A DNA stretch of 64,000 nt from an uncultured Reyranella sp. (GTDB lineage Bacteria; Pseudomonadota; Alphaproteobacteria; Reyranellales; Reyranellaceae), in assembly GCF_945957355.1 (NCBI RefSeq), contig NZ_CAMFKM010000012.1, positions 62,001-126,000 of the forward strand. Reading direction: 5' to 3'. Of this stretch, positions 26,576 to 35,576 are shown one piece after another. The notes under the pieces are model-generated. The model did not search any database and was not told where the DNA came from. It was given only the letters and a program-made list of their open reading frames with translations. The position numbers and the translations under genes are program-made. Position 1 is the stretch's first letter; each line of letters starts with the position of its first letter.

Positions 26576-27880
26576 GTGGCCCTGAAGCACTCCGATGAAA
26601 GGCGCAGGGGGGGAGGGAACGAACAAGAATTGAGCCTCATCGCGCGTGCGCCCGCCCTGGCGCCCTTCAGGATTCGGAGCTTCCGCTTCCAGTGGCCGGC
26701 CGATCTCCTCGCCTCCTGGGCGTTCGAGATGGAAGGCGTTATCCTCGGCTGGTTCGTGCTGGTGTCGACCGGCTCGGTTCTGGCGCTGGCGGTGTTCGGC
26801 TCGCTGCAGTTCCTCGGTACGCTGATCTCGCCCCTGTTCGGCATGGCGGGCGACCGGATCGGCAATCGCAACGTCCTTCTTCTCATGCGGGCCGCCTACC
26901 TCGTCCTGGCGGCTTGCCTGACGGGCCTGTTCCTGACCGGCCTCGCGACACCGGTCCCGGTGTTCATCCTGGCTTCGATTATGGGGCTCGTGCGCCCTTC
27001 GGATATCACGCTTCGCAACCTGCTGGTCGGTGAGACCATGCCGGCCGACTACCTGATGCGCGCCATGGGCGTGTCGCGGACGACGGCTGATTCCGCCCGC
27101 ATCGTCGGTGCGCTGTCGGGGGCAACCCTGGTCGCGGCCCTAGGGTCGGGGCTGGCCTACGTGGCGGTCTGCGGCGTCTACGCGGTGTGCCTCGCGCTGA
27201 CCTTGGGCGTCGGCATCCGTCGCCTGCGCATCCTGGGCGAAGCCGAGGCCAGGCCGACGGCACTGGGCGCCCTGCGACAGGGGTTTGCCTATGTCTGGTC
27301 GACGCCTGTGGTACGCGCGGTGATGATGCTGGCCTTCCTCGTGAACTTCGCGGCCTATCCGCTGACCGGCTCGCTGCTCGCCTATGTGGCCAAGGATGTT
27401 TACGGCATGGAGCAGACGGGGCTTGGCTGGCTCATCGCCAGCTTCGCCGGCGGCGCACTCGCGGGTTCAATTCTGGTGTCGATGTACGGTGCCCATATCC
27501 GGCCGGCGCGCACCATGATCGTCTGCGCGGTCCTCTGGCTGTCCTGCAATCTCGTCTTCTCCTGGCTCACGACACCTCTAATGGGCGAGATCGTCCTGTT
27601 CGTCGCTGGCTTCTTCCAGAGCTTCTGTATGATCCCGATGTCGGTGATCCTGCTCCGGGTCACCAATCCCGCGTTGCGTGGCTGCGTCATGGGGGTGCGC
27701 ATGCTCGCGGTGTATGGGATGCCGCTCGGGCTGCTGATGTCGGGACCGCTGGTGGAATGGACCGGCTTCACCACGACGGGATCTCTCTACAGTCTGTTGG
27801 GCATCGTCTTTACACTGGTGATCGCCCTATGGTGGCGGGCCGACCTGTGGGACCGCCGGGCGCCGGTGAATGTCAGATAG
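26576..27880 (+). CDS. MFS transporter, DHA3-like (macrolide-efflux/EntS type)
   Basis: 434 residues from GTG 26576; TTG 26630, after a GGGGGAGGG stretch, is an equally possible start that removes 18 residues. About 12 helices are visible. FRIRSFRFQWPADLLASW at the start and the first loop GMAGDRIGNRNVLL resemble the enterobactin exporter/macrolide-efflux (DHA3) group. Substrate unknown. The 240-base region upstream is less GC-rich than its surroundings and holds the divergent promoters for this gene and the radical SAM gene. A strong terminator follows. Confidence 0.82.
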   Translation: MALKHSDERRRGGGNEQELSLIARAPALAPFRIRSFRFQWPADLLASWAFEMEGVILGWFVLVSTGSVLALAVFGSLQFLGTLISPLFGMAGDRIGNRNVLLLMRAAYLVLAACLTGLFLTGLATPVPVFILASIMGLVRPSDITLRNLLVGETMPADYLMRAMGVSRTTADSARIVGALSGATLVAALGSGLAYVAVCGVYAVCLALTLGVGIRRLRILGEAEARPTALGALRQGFAYVWSTPVVRAVMMLAFLVNFAAYPLTGSLLAYVAKDVYGMEQTGLGWLIASFAGGALAGSILVSMYGAHIRPARTMIVCAVLWLSCNLVFSWLTTPLMGEIVLFVAGFFQSFCMIPMSVILLRVTNPALRGCVMGVRMLAVYGMPLGLLMSGPLVEWTGFTTTGSLYSLLGIVFTLVIALWWRADLWDRRAPVNVR

Positions 27881-27896
27881 CGTCTGCACGACATAG

Positions 27897-27922
27897 AAGG
27901 GGCGCCCGAAGGCGCCCCTTTT
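27897..27922. terminator. Rho-independent terminator, likely bidirectional
   Basis: A 10-bp perfect stem AAGGGGCGCC/GGCGCCCCTT with a CGAA tetraloop followed by TT, and with AA-rich bases at the other end. It separates the convergent MFS and DUF3309 genes and can serve both. Confidence 0.85.
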
Positions 27923-27938
27923 CTGCGGCGTGGGCCGG

Positions 27939-28094
27939 CTAAATTCGTCCCATCAGCAGCAGGATGATGACGATGATGAGCACCAGTCCGATACCGCCGC
28001 TCGGGTAGTATCCCCAGCCGCTGCTGTGCGGCCAAGTCGGCAACGCCCCGATCAGGATGAGGATCAGGACGATCAGAAGAATGGTGCCCAGCAT
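27939..28094 (-). CDS. DUF3309-type small membrane protein
   Basis: A 51-residue gene with AAGGAGA just before ATG 28094. The peptide has two hydrophobic helices (MLGTILLIVLILILIGALP and IGLVLIIVIILLLMGRI) joined by the aromatic turn WPHSSGWGYYPSGG. This layout matches DUF3309 proteins, small membrane proteins common in alpha- and betaproteobacteria, often stress-linked but of unknown role. It starts 12 bases after the end of the superoxide dismutase gene and may share its transcript. Confidence 0.85.
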   Translation of the reverse strand: MLGTILLIVLILILIGALPTWPHSSGWGYYPSGGIGLVLIIVIILLLMGRI

Positions 28095-28106
28095 CTATTG
28101 CTCTCC

Positions 28107-28703
28107 TTATCCCAGGTTTTTCTCGGCGAACGACCAGTTGGCGAGCTTGTCGAGCCAGGCCTGGATGTGATCCGGCCGGCGGTTCTGGAAGTCGAGGTAG
28201 TAGGCGTGCTCCCACACGTCGGCGACGAGGAGGGGAGTGCCGCCGTGGGCGATCGGGGTGTCGGCGTTGGCGGTCGTCTCGATCTTGAGCTTGCCGTCGG
28301 CGCCCTTGACGAGCCACGCCCAGCCGCTGCCGAACTGACCGACGGCCGCGGCCTTGAAGGCCGCCTTGAAGGCGTCGAGACCGCCAAAGCTGTCATCCAG
28401 CGCCGACTTGATCTTGCCGGTCGGCTCGCCGCCCTTCGGCGCCATGCTGTTCCAGTAGAAGGTGTGATTCCAGATCTGGCCGGCGTTGTTGAAGATCGCC
28501 TTGCCCTTCTCGTCCTTCGCGGACTTCTTCACGATCTCCTCGAGCGACAGGCCCTCGTACGCCGTGCCGGGAACGAGTTCGTTCAGCTTGTCGACATAGG
28601 CTTTGTGATGCTTGCCGTAATGGAAGGAGATGGTGTTGGCCGAAACGACCGGCGCGAGCGCGTCATCGGCATAGGGCAGTTTCGGAAGGGTGAAGTTCGA
28701 CAT
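28107..28703 (-). CDS. sodB: Superoxide dismutase, Fe type
   Basis: 198 residues from ATG 28703 (MSNFTLPKLPY). The metal ligands lie in FHYGKHHKAY, WNHTFYWNSM and the DVWEHAYYLDF signature. The glutamine in NNAGQIWNHT and the GSGWAWL segment fit iron rather than manganese enzymes. It converts superoxide to hydrogen peroxide and oxygen in the cytoplasm. It diverges from bacterioferritin, an iron-storage gene, suggesting linked iron or oxidative stress control. Confidence 0.94.
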   Translation of the reverse strand: MSNFTLPKLPYADDALAPVVSANTISFHYGKHHKAYVDKLNELVPGTAYEGLSLEEIVKKSAKDEKGKAIFNNAGQIWNHTFYWNSMAPKGGEPTGKIKSALDDSFGGLDAFKAAFKAAAVGQFGSGWAWLVKGADGKLKIETTANADTPIAHGGTPLLVADVWEHAYYLDFQNRRPDHIQAWLDKLANWSFAEKNLG

Positions 28704-29030
28704 AACGCGAGTCCTCAAGCTGGCTGGCCCGGATCGTCCCGGGCGGGCGGCGTCCGGTATGAACGCACCTCACCTTATGACGTTGCGCGTCGCGATGGCG
28801 CTACGTTTTTTCCTGTAAAACGGCAAAGCCCCGATTCGTCGTGTGGGATCACGCCGAGCCACCGCTTTGTGCGGAGCGCGCGATCTCGGGAAAGGGGGCT
28901 CGCTCGCCCGCCTTGAGGGCGATGCCCACGATTTTTTCAGCGAACGTTTCTCAGTCGCCCACTCAGGAGTTGCGTGCCTGGAATCGGTGAGTATTTGTGA
29001 GAACCGGCTCATTCACAGAGGAGGTTCGTC
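28704..29030. other. Intergenic region between divergent sodB and bfr
   Basis: 327 bases hold the promoters of both genes. I looked for Irr, Fur, RirA and OxyR type palindromes and found none convincing. The only clear signal is the ribosome site AGAGGAGG before bfr (29019-29026). No coding potential is evident on either strand. Confidence 0.6.
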
Positions 29031-29516
29031 ATGAAGGGCAACCCGCAGATCATCGCCGAACTCAACAAGCTCCTGAAGAACGAGCTGACGGCGATCAATC
29101 AGTATTTCCTGCACGCTCGCATGATGAAGCATTGGGGCTTCGATCGTCTCGGCAAGAAGATCTACGAGGAGTCGATCGGCGAGATGAAACACGCTGACAA
29201 GCTCATCGAGCGCATCCTCATGCTCGACGGCCTGCCGAACCTGCAGGACCTGGGGCGGCTCGCGATCGGCGAGAACGTGCCGGAGGCGCTCGACGCGGAC
29301 CTCAAGCTCGAGAACGCCGCGCGCACCGCGCTGGTCGAGGCGGTGACGGCCTGCGAGGCGGCCAAGGACTATGTCAGCCGTGAGATCGCCGTCAGCATCC
29401 TCGAGGATGCCGAGGAGCATATCGACTTCCTGGAAACAGAGATCGGCCTGATCGAGAAGGTGGGCGTGCAGAACTACCTGCAGAGCCAGATGGGCGAAGG
29501 GAAGGGCCCGAGCTAA
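29031..29516 (+). CDS. bfr: Bacterioferritin, with an altered ferroxidase ligand
   Basis: 161 residues, collinear with E. coli Bfr. Haem ligand Met52 is present, and ferroxidase ligands Glu18, Glu51, His54, Glu94 and His130 are in place. The sixth ligand, Glu127 in E. coli, is alanine here (codon GCC at 29409-29411, in ILEDAEEHIDFLE), with Glu128 and Glu129 next to it. The protein should assemble as the usual 24-mer iron store, but its oxidation chemistry may differ. It is followed by a convergent gene for its release ferredoxin. Confidence 0.95.
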   Translation: MKGNPQIIAELNKLLKNELTAINQYFLHARMMKHWGFDRLGKKIYEESIGEMKHADKLIERILMLDGLPNLQDLGRLAIGENVPEALDADLKLENAARTALVEAVTACEAAKDYVSREIAVSILEDAEEHIDFLETEIGLIEKVGVQNYLQSQMGEGKGPS

Positions 29517-29533
29517 AGGCTCGGGGACCCGGA

Positions 29534-29737
29534 TCAGTCGGCGGCGAGAAGCGTCGGTTGAACCGAGCGCTCATGAGCGATCGCGTGGGCAATGCGATCG
29601 CGCATGTCGCAGGCGCAGGTTCCACATTGGGGGCTCTTGCCGCAGGCCCGGAAGACGTCGGCGGGACGCCGGGCCCCCGCCCGGACGGCGGCATCGACTT
29701 CGCGCTCGCGTATGGCTTTGCAGATGCAGATATACAT
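29534..29737 (-). CDS. bfd: Bacterioferritin-associated ferredoxin
   Basis: 67 residues with the BFD-type [2Fe-2S] ligands Cys4, Cys6 (MYICICKAI), Cys38 and Cys41 (SPQCGTC). Bfd reduces the haem of bacterioferritin so that stored iron can leave. It lies tail to tail with bfr, 17 bases apart, on the opposite strand, so it can be induced separately, for example during iron starvation. A further cysteine follows at position 43. Confidence 0.9.
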   Translation of the reverse strand: MYICICKAIREREVDAAVRAGARRPADVFRACGKSPQCGTCACDMRDRIAHAIAHERSVQPTLLAAD

Positions 29738-29854
29738 GCCCTGACGGCCGCTTCTTCCCGCTGTTGCGACTTACTCGCACGCGCAAGATAGGGGCGGGAA
29801 CCCGCGCCGGTCAAGCCCCCGGTGCGCTTCCCTCGGGCGTTTATCCAGCGCCCG

Positions 29855-30724
29855 CTAACCGGCCATCGCGCGGTGCTCCCGAAAGGCCGCAGCCAGCGTG
29901 CGCAGCGCGGCCCGCGACTTGAAATCGGTGAGTGTGGAGTGCAGCACGATCTCTGAAGACGGCAGGCGCGGCAACCTGAAGCGTTCGCCGACTTCGACGG
30001 TGCCGGGCGGAGCAAGGCGACAGGAAAAGATGGCCATGGCGAGCCCGGCGGAGACCGCTGCAGCCACCGCCGAGGAGCCGCCACCGAGAAATACCTCCGT
30101 CCAGGCGATGCCCGCCTCGTCGAGGGATCGAGTCGCGACATCGCGGACGCCACAGGATTGGGACAGTGCGGCCAGCCGCAGAGGCTCGCCCTGCCGATGT
30201 TCGAAATTCGGCGTGGCGAACCATCCGAAATGTTCTGGCCCAAGAACCTCGCCATCGCGCCGGTCGTCTTCGCGACGAATGATACAGGCGTCGAGTTCTC
30301 CGCGATCGAAAGCGTCGAGCAGCGTGCGCGAGTTTTCGAGGCGCACCTCGATGCGCAGACCTGGATCATGCGCGTTGAGTTGCGCCAGAAGGGTCGGTAG
30401 TTCGGAACCTGCCACGTGCGCTGCGATTCCAAGCCCGAAGCGGCGCGGGGTGGCGGAAGCGAGCGCGAACAGCGCGGCTTCGTGCGCAGCCAGAAAATCG
30501 CGTGCCCGGTCGAGAAAAACGGCGCCGTGAGCGGAGAGGCGGACGCGGCGCGGCGTACGCTCGATCAACCGTTGGCCGATCCGTTCTTCCAGTCGCCGCA
30601 GCTTGACGCTGATCGCCCCTTGCGTAGTGCCGAGGGCCTCCGCCGCTCGCGTGAAACTCCGAAGGTCGGCGATGGTCACGAAAGCCTGGACCGATTCGAC
30701 ATCGAGGGATGCCACTTTGATCAT
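29855..30724 (-). CDS. LysR-type transcriptional regulator
   Basis: 289 residues. A winged helix-turn-helix at residues 1-65 (VQAFVTIADLRSFTRAAEAL, GTTQGAISVKLRRLEERIG) is followed by the LysR substrate-binding fold. It diverges from an MFS drug-type exporter 181 bases away, the usual arrangement for a LysR protein and its target. The effector is not predictable. Confidence 0.9.
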   Translation of the reverse strand: MIKVASLDVESVQAFVTIADLRSFTRAAEALGTTQGAISVKLRRLEERIGQRLIERTPRRVRLSAHGAVFLDRARDFLAAHEAALFALASATPRRFGLGIAAHVAGSELPTLLAQLNAHDPGLRIEVRLENSRTLLDAFDRGELDACIIRREDDRRDGEVLGPEHFGWFATPNFEHRQGEPLRLAALSQSCGVRDVATRSLDEAGIAWTEVFLGGGSSAVAAAVSAGLAMAIFSCRLAPPGTVEVGERFRLPRLPSSEIVLHSTLTDFKSRAALRTLAAAFREHRAMAG

Positions 30725-30905
30725 CCAGATTTGTTGTCTCTGTAATACTCAGCCACATCATTACTTTATCGTCAAGGTCGGCCTACGATCAGGTCCATCA
30801 ACAACAGTCGCTCGCAAGACTGCCGTGCCAACCCCAGCCCCTCAGCGTGCGGGGAAACGGCCTCGCGCGGGACGCCGAGTGATCTCGGCACTGAAAGGCC
30901 TGATC
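30725..30905. promoter_or_regulatory. Divergent control region between LysR gene and MFS exporter
   Basis: Contains a possible dyad TAAT-N13-ATTA (30743-30763) close to the LysR start, of the kind bound by LysR proteins, although the match is short. AAAGG before 30906 is the ribosome site for the exporter. Otherwise no clear motif. Confidence 0.3.
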
Positions 30906-32423
30906 ATGTCGCTTGCTTCGTCACGTCAAGGCAACGTTGCCTTGGCCGCTGCCTGCCTCTCGTCGCTGATGTTCGGACTGGAAATATCCAGCGTACCGGC
31001 GATCCTTCCGACACTGGAGAACGTTCTCCACGCCGATTTCGAAAAGCTCCAATGGACGATGAACGCCTACACCATCGCCGTTGCAACGGTCCTGATGGCG
31101 GCCGGTACTCTGGCCGACCGATACGGCCGCAAGCGTTTGTTCGTCGTGACCATCATCGCCTTCGGGGCAACCTCGCTACTGTGCGGCCTCGCGCCTGACA
31201 TGTCGGTCCTTATCTTCGGTCGGGCGCTCCAGGGGGCGAGTGGCGGCGCCATGCTGATCTGCCAAGTCGCAGTCCTTTCAAACCAGTTCGGTGAAGCGAG
31301 GGACCGAGCCCGGGCGTTCGGATGGTGGGGCATCGTATTTGGCGTAGGGCTCGGCTTCGGTCCGGTGATCGGCAGTGGGATTGCAGCACTCATGGGTTGG
31401 GCTTGGGTGTTCCTGATCCACGCCCTTGTTGCGGTTCTGACTGTCATTCTGGCTCTACTTGGTGTTCGGGAATCGAAAGACCCCGAGGCCCGGCGCCTCG
31501 ATCTCGCCGGCATCGTGACCTTGTCGCTGGCCGTCTTTTGCGTCGCCTACGTCATCACCCAGGGTAGCGAACTCGGCTTCACTAGCCCGAGCGCATTGGT
31601 GATCGTCGCCATCGCCGCCCTCAGCCTCATCGCCTTCATCGCCGTCGAGCAGATTGCGCCACACCCGATGTTCGATTTCTCAGTGTTCCGGCTCAGGCCT
31701 TTTTCCGGAGCACTGTTCGGCTCCATGGGCATGAACTTCAGCTTCTGGCCGTTCATGATCTATCTGCCGATCTGGTTTCAGGCAGGGCTCGGGCTCGATG
31801 GACTGACCGCAGGCCTCGCACTTCTCGTCTATACTCTGCCGACGCTGGTCGTCCCGCCCTTCGCCGAGCGCCTTTCGCTGCGCCTTGGCGCTGGCACCGT
31901 CATCCCGGCGGGACTGTTCGTGATCGGTCTTGGTTTCTTCATCATGAAAGTTGGCGCTGGCGGTGGTTCGCTGGCCCTGGCGACGACGTTGGTCGGCGCA
32001 ATGCTGGCCGGAGTCGGCCTCGGGGCGACCAACACGCCGGTCACAAACACCACGACCGGATCTGTATCGAGCGACAGGGCCGGTATGGCCTCCGGCATCG
32101 ATATGAGTGCCCGGATGATCTCGCTCGCCATCAACATCGCGCTGATGGGCTTCGTCTTGCTCCATGGCGTTCAGAATCGCCTGAGTGCAGCATCGGGGTC
32201 ATTCGACGCGGTGCAGCTTCGGCATGCCGCTGAACAAATTGCCGCCGGAAATGTCTCCGCCCTCGATCGGTCCGCGTTGGGAGCGTCGTCGGTGATCGGT
32301 TCGACCGCACTCGCAGGCGGCTTCGGAGACGTGATGCTCTATGGCGCCATTGGTGTCTGGGTGCTGGCCGCGCTCAGCTTCTTTACCTTCGGGAAGAGGA
32401 GTGATGTCGATGGCGCGTCATGA
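30906..32423 (+). CDS. MFS transporter, DHA2-like exporter (14 helices)
   Basis: 505 residues from ATG 30906, with AAAGG upstream; the frame is open earlier but not hydrophobic there. The start LMFGLEISSVPAILPTLENV, the segment LQWTMNAYTIAVATVLMAAG and loop GTLADRYGRKRLFVV are typical of DHA2 (EmrB/QacA/SmvA) proton antiporters. A SmvA-type quaternary-amine or dye exporter is plausible. Expression is probably set by the divergent LysR regulator. Its GC content is a little lower than that of neighbours. Confidence 0.88.
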   Translation: MSLASSRQGNVALAAACLSSLMFGLEISSVPAILPTLENVLHADFEKLQWTMNAYTIAVATVLMAAGTLADRYGRKRLFVVTIIAFGATSLLCGLAPDMSVLIFGRALQGASGGAMLICQVAVLSNQFGEARDRARAFGWWGIVFGVGLGFGPVIGSGIAALMGWAWVFLIHALVAVLTVILALLGVRESKDPEARRLDLAGIVTLSLAVFCVAYVITQGSELGFTSPSALVIVAIAALSLIAFIAVEQIAPHPMFDFSVFRLRPFSGALFGSMGMNFSFWPFMIYLPIWFQAGLGLDGLTAGLALLVYTLPTLVVPPFAERLSLRLGAGTVIPAGLFVIGLGFFIMKVGAGGGSLALATTLVGAMLAGVGLGATNTPVTNTTTGSVSSDRAGMASGIDMSARMISLAINIALMGFVLLHGVQNRLSAASGSFDAVQLRHAAEQIAAGNVSALDRSALGASSVIGSTALAGGFGDVMLYGAIGVWVLAALSFFTFGKRSDVDGAS

Positions 32424-32521
32424 GGCTGGAGACCGGCGGCCGGCCCATCTGCGTATGCGCTCGACGCTCTGGAACCTGCGGTCAGGATGGCCGTCAATGA
32501 GGTGCTCTTCACCGAGGTAAC

Positions 32522-34183
32522 CTACTGTGGCGCCACCATGAACGGTCCAATGGCGGTGATGGCGCATTCGGAGCCGCCGGCATCGCGGCAAGCCTGCAGC
32601 GCCGTCGAGGTGGCGTCCTGCTCGCTCGATCGGTTGGTCGCAATGCCAACGCGGCCATTGGCGGCCAGCGCGACGGCACGCCAGCCATCGGCGATCAGAT
32701 ATTGGTCCAGGGCCTTGGTCTGGGCGTCATCCAGGCCGCTCATCTCCTGTGGGGTGAAGATGTCGGTGACGCGCATCGTCTGCGGCGTGCGTACCAGGAC
32801 CTCGTTGTTGACCGCATAGACGACGCAGGGCCGGCCCGTCAGGTGGCCGCAGATCTGCAGGTTGCGGCGGATCGCATCGGCGTCGTTCTCGCTCGGTGTC
32901 CACCAGTCGAACCGATTGTGCCCCAGAACCAGCGCACGGCTGTGCCTGTTGGTGAGGTAGCGGGCGGTCAACCGCTCGCGGGCGGCGGCACTGAGCAGCG
33001 GCGCCGTCGCGGGATCAAGGGCGATCGGCGGCGACGGCTTCGTCGCGGGCACATAGGGCGGAGGCGGCATGGGCGGGGACCGGAACGACCAGACCACGTC
33101 GTTCTCGACGGCGTAGAGCGAGCAGCGGTCGTAGGCGCGCACGATCGGCACGTCTCTCTCGACCTTCCTGTTGCAGTCTTCCAGGGCGGCCCGGCGCGCG
33201 GCCGCCTCGTCGATGCGGTCGGTCGCCATCGCGAAGATGCCGCGTACGTTCAGCGCAAAGGCCTTGGCGCCAGGCGCATCGGCGTAGTTCTGCAGCGCGC
33301 GCCAGTGGAAGTCAGGAACGAAGGGGACCTCCTTGGGGACGAAGCGACGAAGTTCGGTAGAGGAGCTTGGGGTAGCCGGAGGAACAGCCGGTGTGGAAGG
33401 CGCTTCCGGCGTCGTCGCGCGGGGGACGGTCTGGGTGGCGACGGTTTCCGGTACTGGCGGGGTCGCAACCGGCAGGGCAGAGGTGGGTTCAGCCGTCTGC
33501 AGCGACGGCGGTGCCGAAGGATTGCGCAGATAGAAGGTTCCGGCGAGCGCACCCAGGATCAGAATCGCCACAACCCCGCCGACCAGGAACAGGCGCGTGC
33601 GCGGCATCGACCGAGCCACGGCCTGCGCAGGGTGGGCGGTGGTGCCCGCTCGCCGGCCGTCGACTGTCAGTCGATAGGCATGGATGGGACGGGGGATGTT
33701 CTTGACGTGCTGCTCGCCGATATCCTCGGCGCCCAGCATCAGCTTGCCGAGGATCTGGTCGTAGACGGACGATGAGATGCAGATGCCACCGGGTGCGGAG
33801 ATCGACTCCAGGCGTACTGCCACGTTGACGGCGTCTCCCATCAGATCGTCGCCGCTCTCCACGACATCTCCCAGGTTGACGCCGATCCTCAGGATGAGTT
33901 GGTCGTCGGCCTGCGCGCTGGCATTGGCCGAGCGCATGGCCTCCTGGATTTCGAGGGCGGCGCGGACGGCCTCGACCGGGCTCGCGAACTCCGCCAGCAG
34001 CCCGTCGCCGGTCATCTTGAAGACACGCCCGCGATGCTGGCGCACGAGCATGCCGGCCGAATCGAGGCGGGTGGCCAGCAGGGCCAGGGCACGTTCCTCA
34101 TCGCGAGCCGACATGGCGCTGAATGCCACCACGTCGAGGGCGAGGATCGTGGTGAGCCGTCGGACGAGATTCAAATCTGTCAT
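32522..34183 (-). CDS. Membrane class III adenylate/guanylate cyclase with a threefold periplasmic repeat
   Basis: 553 residues. The cytoplasmic class III cyclase domain (about 10-170) has metal aspartates Asp17 (LALDVVAF) and Asp60 (MTGDGLLAEF) and the Asn/Arg pair in GDAVNVAVRLE. A single helix at 197-217 follows, then a Pro/Thr/Ser-rich spacer (222-275). The outer part carries three related units at about 294-365, 401-465 and 486-550. Each has a Cys pair (337/354, 445/453, 532/540) followed by a Tyr/Thr-Ala-Val-like strand, resembling DUF4189-type domains. It probably senses something in the periplasm and makes a cyclic nucleotide inside. ATG 34183 starts at the normal place for the domain. 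Confidence 0.85.
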   Translation of the reverse strand: MTDLNLVRRLTTILALDVVAFSAMSARDEERALALLATRLDSAGMLVRQHRGRVFKMTGDGLLAEFASPVEAVRAALEIQEAMRSANASAQADDQLILRIGVNLGDVVESGDDLMGDAVNVAVRLESISAPGGICISSSVYDQILGKLMLGAEDIGEQHVKNIPRPIHAYRLTVDGRRAGTTAHPAQAVARSMPRTRLFLVGGVVAILILGALAGTFYLRNPSAPPSLQTAEPTSALPVATPPVPETVATQTVPRATTPEAPSTPAVPPATPSSSTELRRFVPKEVPFVPDFHWRALQNYADAPGAKAFALNVRGIFAMATDRIDEAAARRAALEDCNRKVERDVPIVRAYDRCSLYAVENDVVWSFRSPPMPPPPYVPATKPSPPIALDPATAPLLSAAARERLTARYLTNRHSRALVLGHNRFDWWTPSENDADAIRRNLQICGHLTGRPCVVYAVNNEVLVRTPQTMRVTDIFTPQEMSGLDDAQTKALDQYLIADGWRAVALAANGRVGIATNRSSEQDATSTALQACRDAGGSECAITAIGPFMVAPQ

Positions 34184-34270
34184 TGCGCGTTCGTTCCGGA
34201 CAGCACGGTACCATAGCGCGCGCCGGAGGACATGCTTGCGTGATTGCCCATGCTCTGCGAAGACCAAAAT

Positions 34271-34729
34271 ATGCAATCTGCAGAGCCCCGCTACTGGGAA
34301 GACTACGAAGTCGGCAGGAAATACCCTCTCGGCTCGACCAGCTTCACGGCCGAGGAAATCGTCGAGTTCGCCGAGAAGTTCGATCCGCAGAGCTTTCACG
34401 TCGATGCCGAAGCCGCAAAATCCTCTCTTTTCGGGGGGCTTTGTGCGTCCGGTTGGCACGTCGCCGCCAAGCTGATGCGGCTCTTCGTCGACAATTACGT
34501 CGACAAGCGCACGGCGCTGGGCTCTCCTGGTATCGACGAGCTGCGCTGGCTGAAGCCGGTGCGGCCGGGCGACACGCTCACGGCCTGGGTCGAGTGCGCG
34601 GACAAGGTCCCGTCCAAAAGCCGGCCGACGCTGGGCGTGATCCACGAGCATTGGACGGCGGTCAATCAGAACGGCGAGCTGGTCATGACCTCCAAGGGCG
34701 TCAACATGGTGCGCAGGAGGCCGGTATGA
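34271..34729 (+). CDS. MaoC-family acyl dehydratase-like protein
   Basis: 152 residues from ATG 34271. The hot-dog fold hydratase motif is FDPQSFHVD, with the catalytic Asp/His pair, followed by SSLFGGLCASGWH as in MaoC/R-specific enoyl-CoA hydratases. It probably hydrates an unsaturated acyl-CoA. First of four coupled genes; its stop overlaps the next start as ATGA. Confidence 0.88.
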   Translation: MQSAEPRYWEDYEVGRKYPLGSTSFTAEEIVEFAEKFDPQSFHVDAEAAKSSLFGGLCASGWHVAAKLMRLFVDNYVDKRTALGSPGIDELRWLKPVRPGDTLTAWVECADKVPSKSRPTLGVIHEHWTAVNQNGELVMTSKGVNMVRRRPV

Positions 34730-35571
34730 AGCGTGCGGTGAAGGGGCTCGACCATGTGGTGGTCATGGTCGATGGCATCGACGCGGCCGAGGTGGCCTAC
34801 AGGAAGCTCGGCTTTCAGGTCCAGCCGCGCGGGTTTCACAAGAAGCTCGGCACGGCCAACCACCTGATGATCTTCGATACCGACTACTTCGAGATCCTGG
34901 GCATCGTCGAGGATACCGAGTTCAATGCCGCGCGGCGCGAGTGGTTGAAGGCTGGTGGCGGGCTCGCCAACGTGGCGCTGGCGACCGACGGCGCCGACGT
35001 TGCCTACGAAGCCTTCAAGGCGGCCGGTCTCAATCCCGATGCCCCGCTCTTCTTCGACCGTGCGGTCGAGGTGGCGGGAAAGACGGAACTCGCCAGGTTT
35101 CGCACGGTGCGTATTCCGAAGGACAACATGCCGGTGGTCGGCTTCTTCGTCTGCGAGCACCAGACGCCGGAATTCGTCTACCGGCCGGAATGGGCCGCTC
35201 ATCCCAACGGTGCGCGCGGCATCCTGGGTGTAACCGTGATCGCCGAACAGCCGGCCAAGTGGATCCCCGAGTTGGAGAAGTATTTCGGCCCGGACTCCGT
35301 CAAGCGGGAGGGCGAAGGGCTCGTGGTCGACACCGGTACCCAGCCGATCCGCTACATGACGCCCAAGGATTATGCCGTCCGCTATCCCGGCATCACGCCG
35401 GTGCGCAGGGACGATCATCCCGCACTGCTCACGATTCGCGTCGAGAACCTCGCGGCCTGCGAGGCCCTGCTGAAGAAGAACGGCGTCAAGTTCACGAAGC
35501 CCGATTCCGGGCGGCTGGTCGTCCCGCCGTCGGAAGCCGCGCATCTCACCCTGGAATTTTCGGAGCTCTAG
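34726..35571 (+). CDS. VOC-superfamily protein (glyoxalase-like domain)
   Basis: 281 residues from ATG 34726. The N terminus KGLDHVVVMVDGIDAAE and FDTDYFEILGIVE fit the vicinal-oxygen-chelate fold of the glyoxalase_3 group, with a second related half after about 140. Metal ligands His and Glu are plausible in both. Family members include dioxygenases, isomerases and lyases. Its tight coupling to a hydratase and two thioesterases suggests an acyl-CoA or ring-cleavage step; the reaction is unknown. Confidence 0.8.
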   Translation: MKRAVKGLDHVVVMVDGIDAAEVAYRKLGFQVQPRGFHKKLGTANHLMIFDTDYFEILGIVEDTEFNAARREWLKAGGGLANVALATDGADVAYEAFKAAGLNPDAPLFFDRAVEVAGKTELARFRTVRIPKDNMPVVGFFVCEHQTPEFVYRPEWAAHPNGARGILGVTVIAEQPAKWIPELEKYFGPDSVKREGEGLVVDTGTQPIRYMTPKDYAVRYPGITPVRRDDHPALLTIRVENLAACEALLKKNGVKFTKPDSGRLVVPPSEAAHLTLEFSEL

Positions 35572-35576
35572 TCTTC

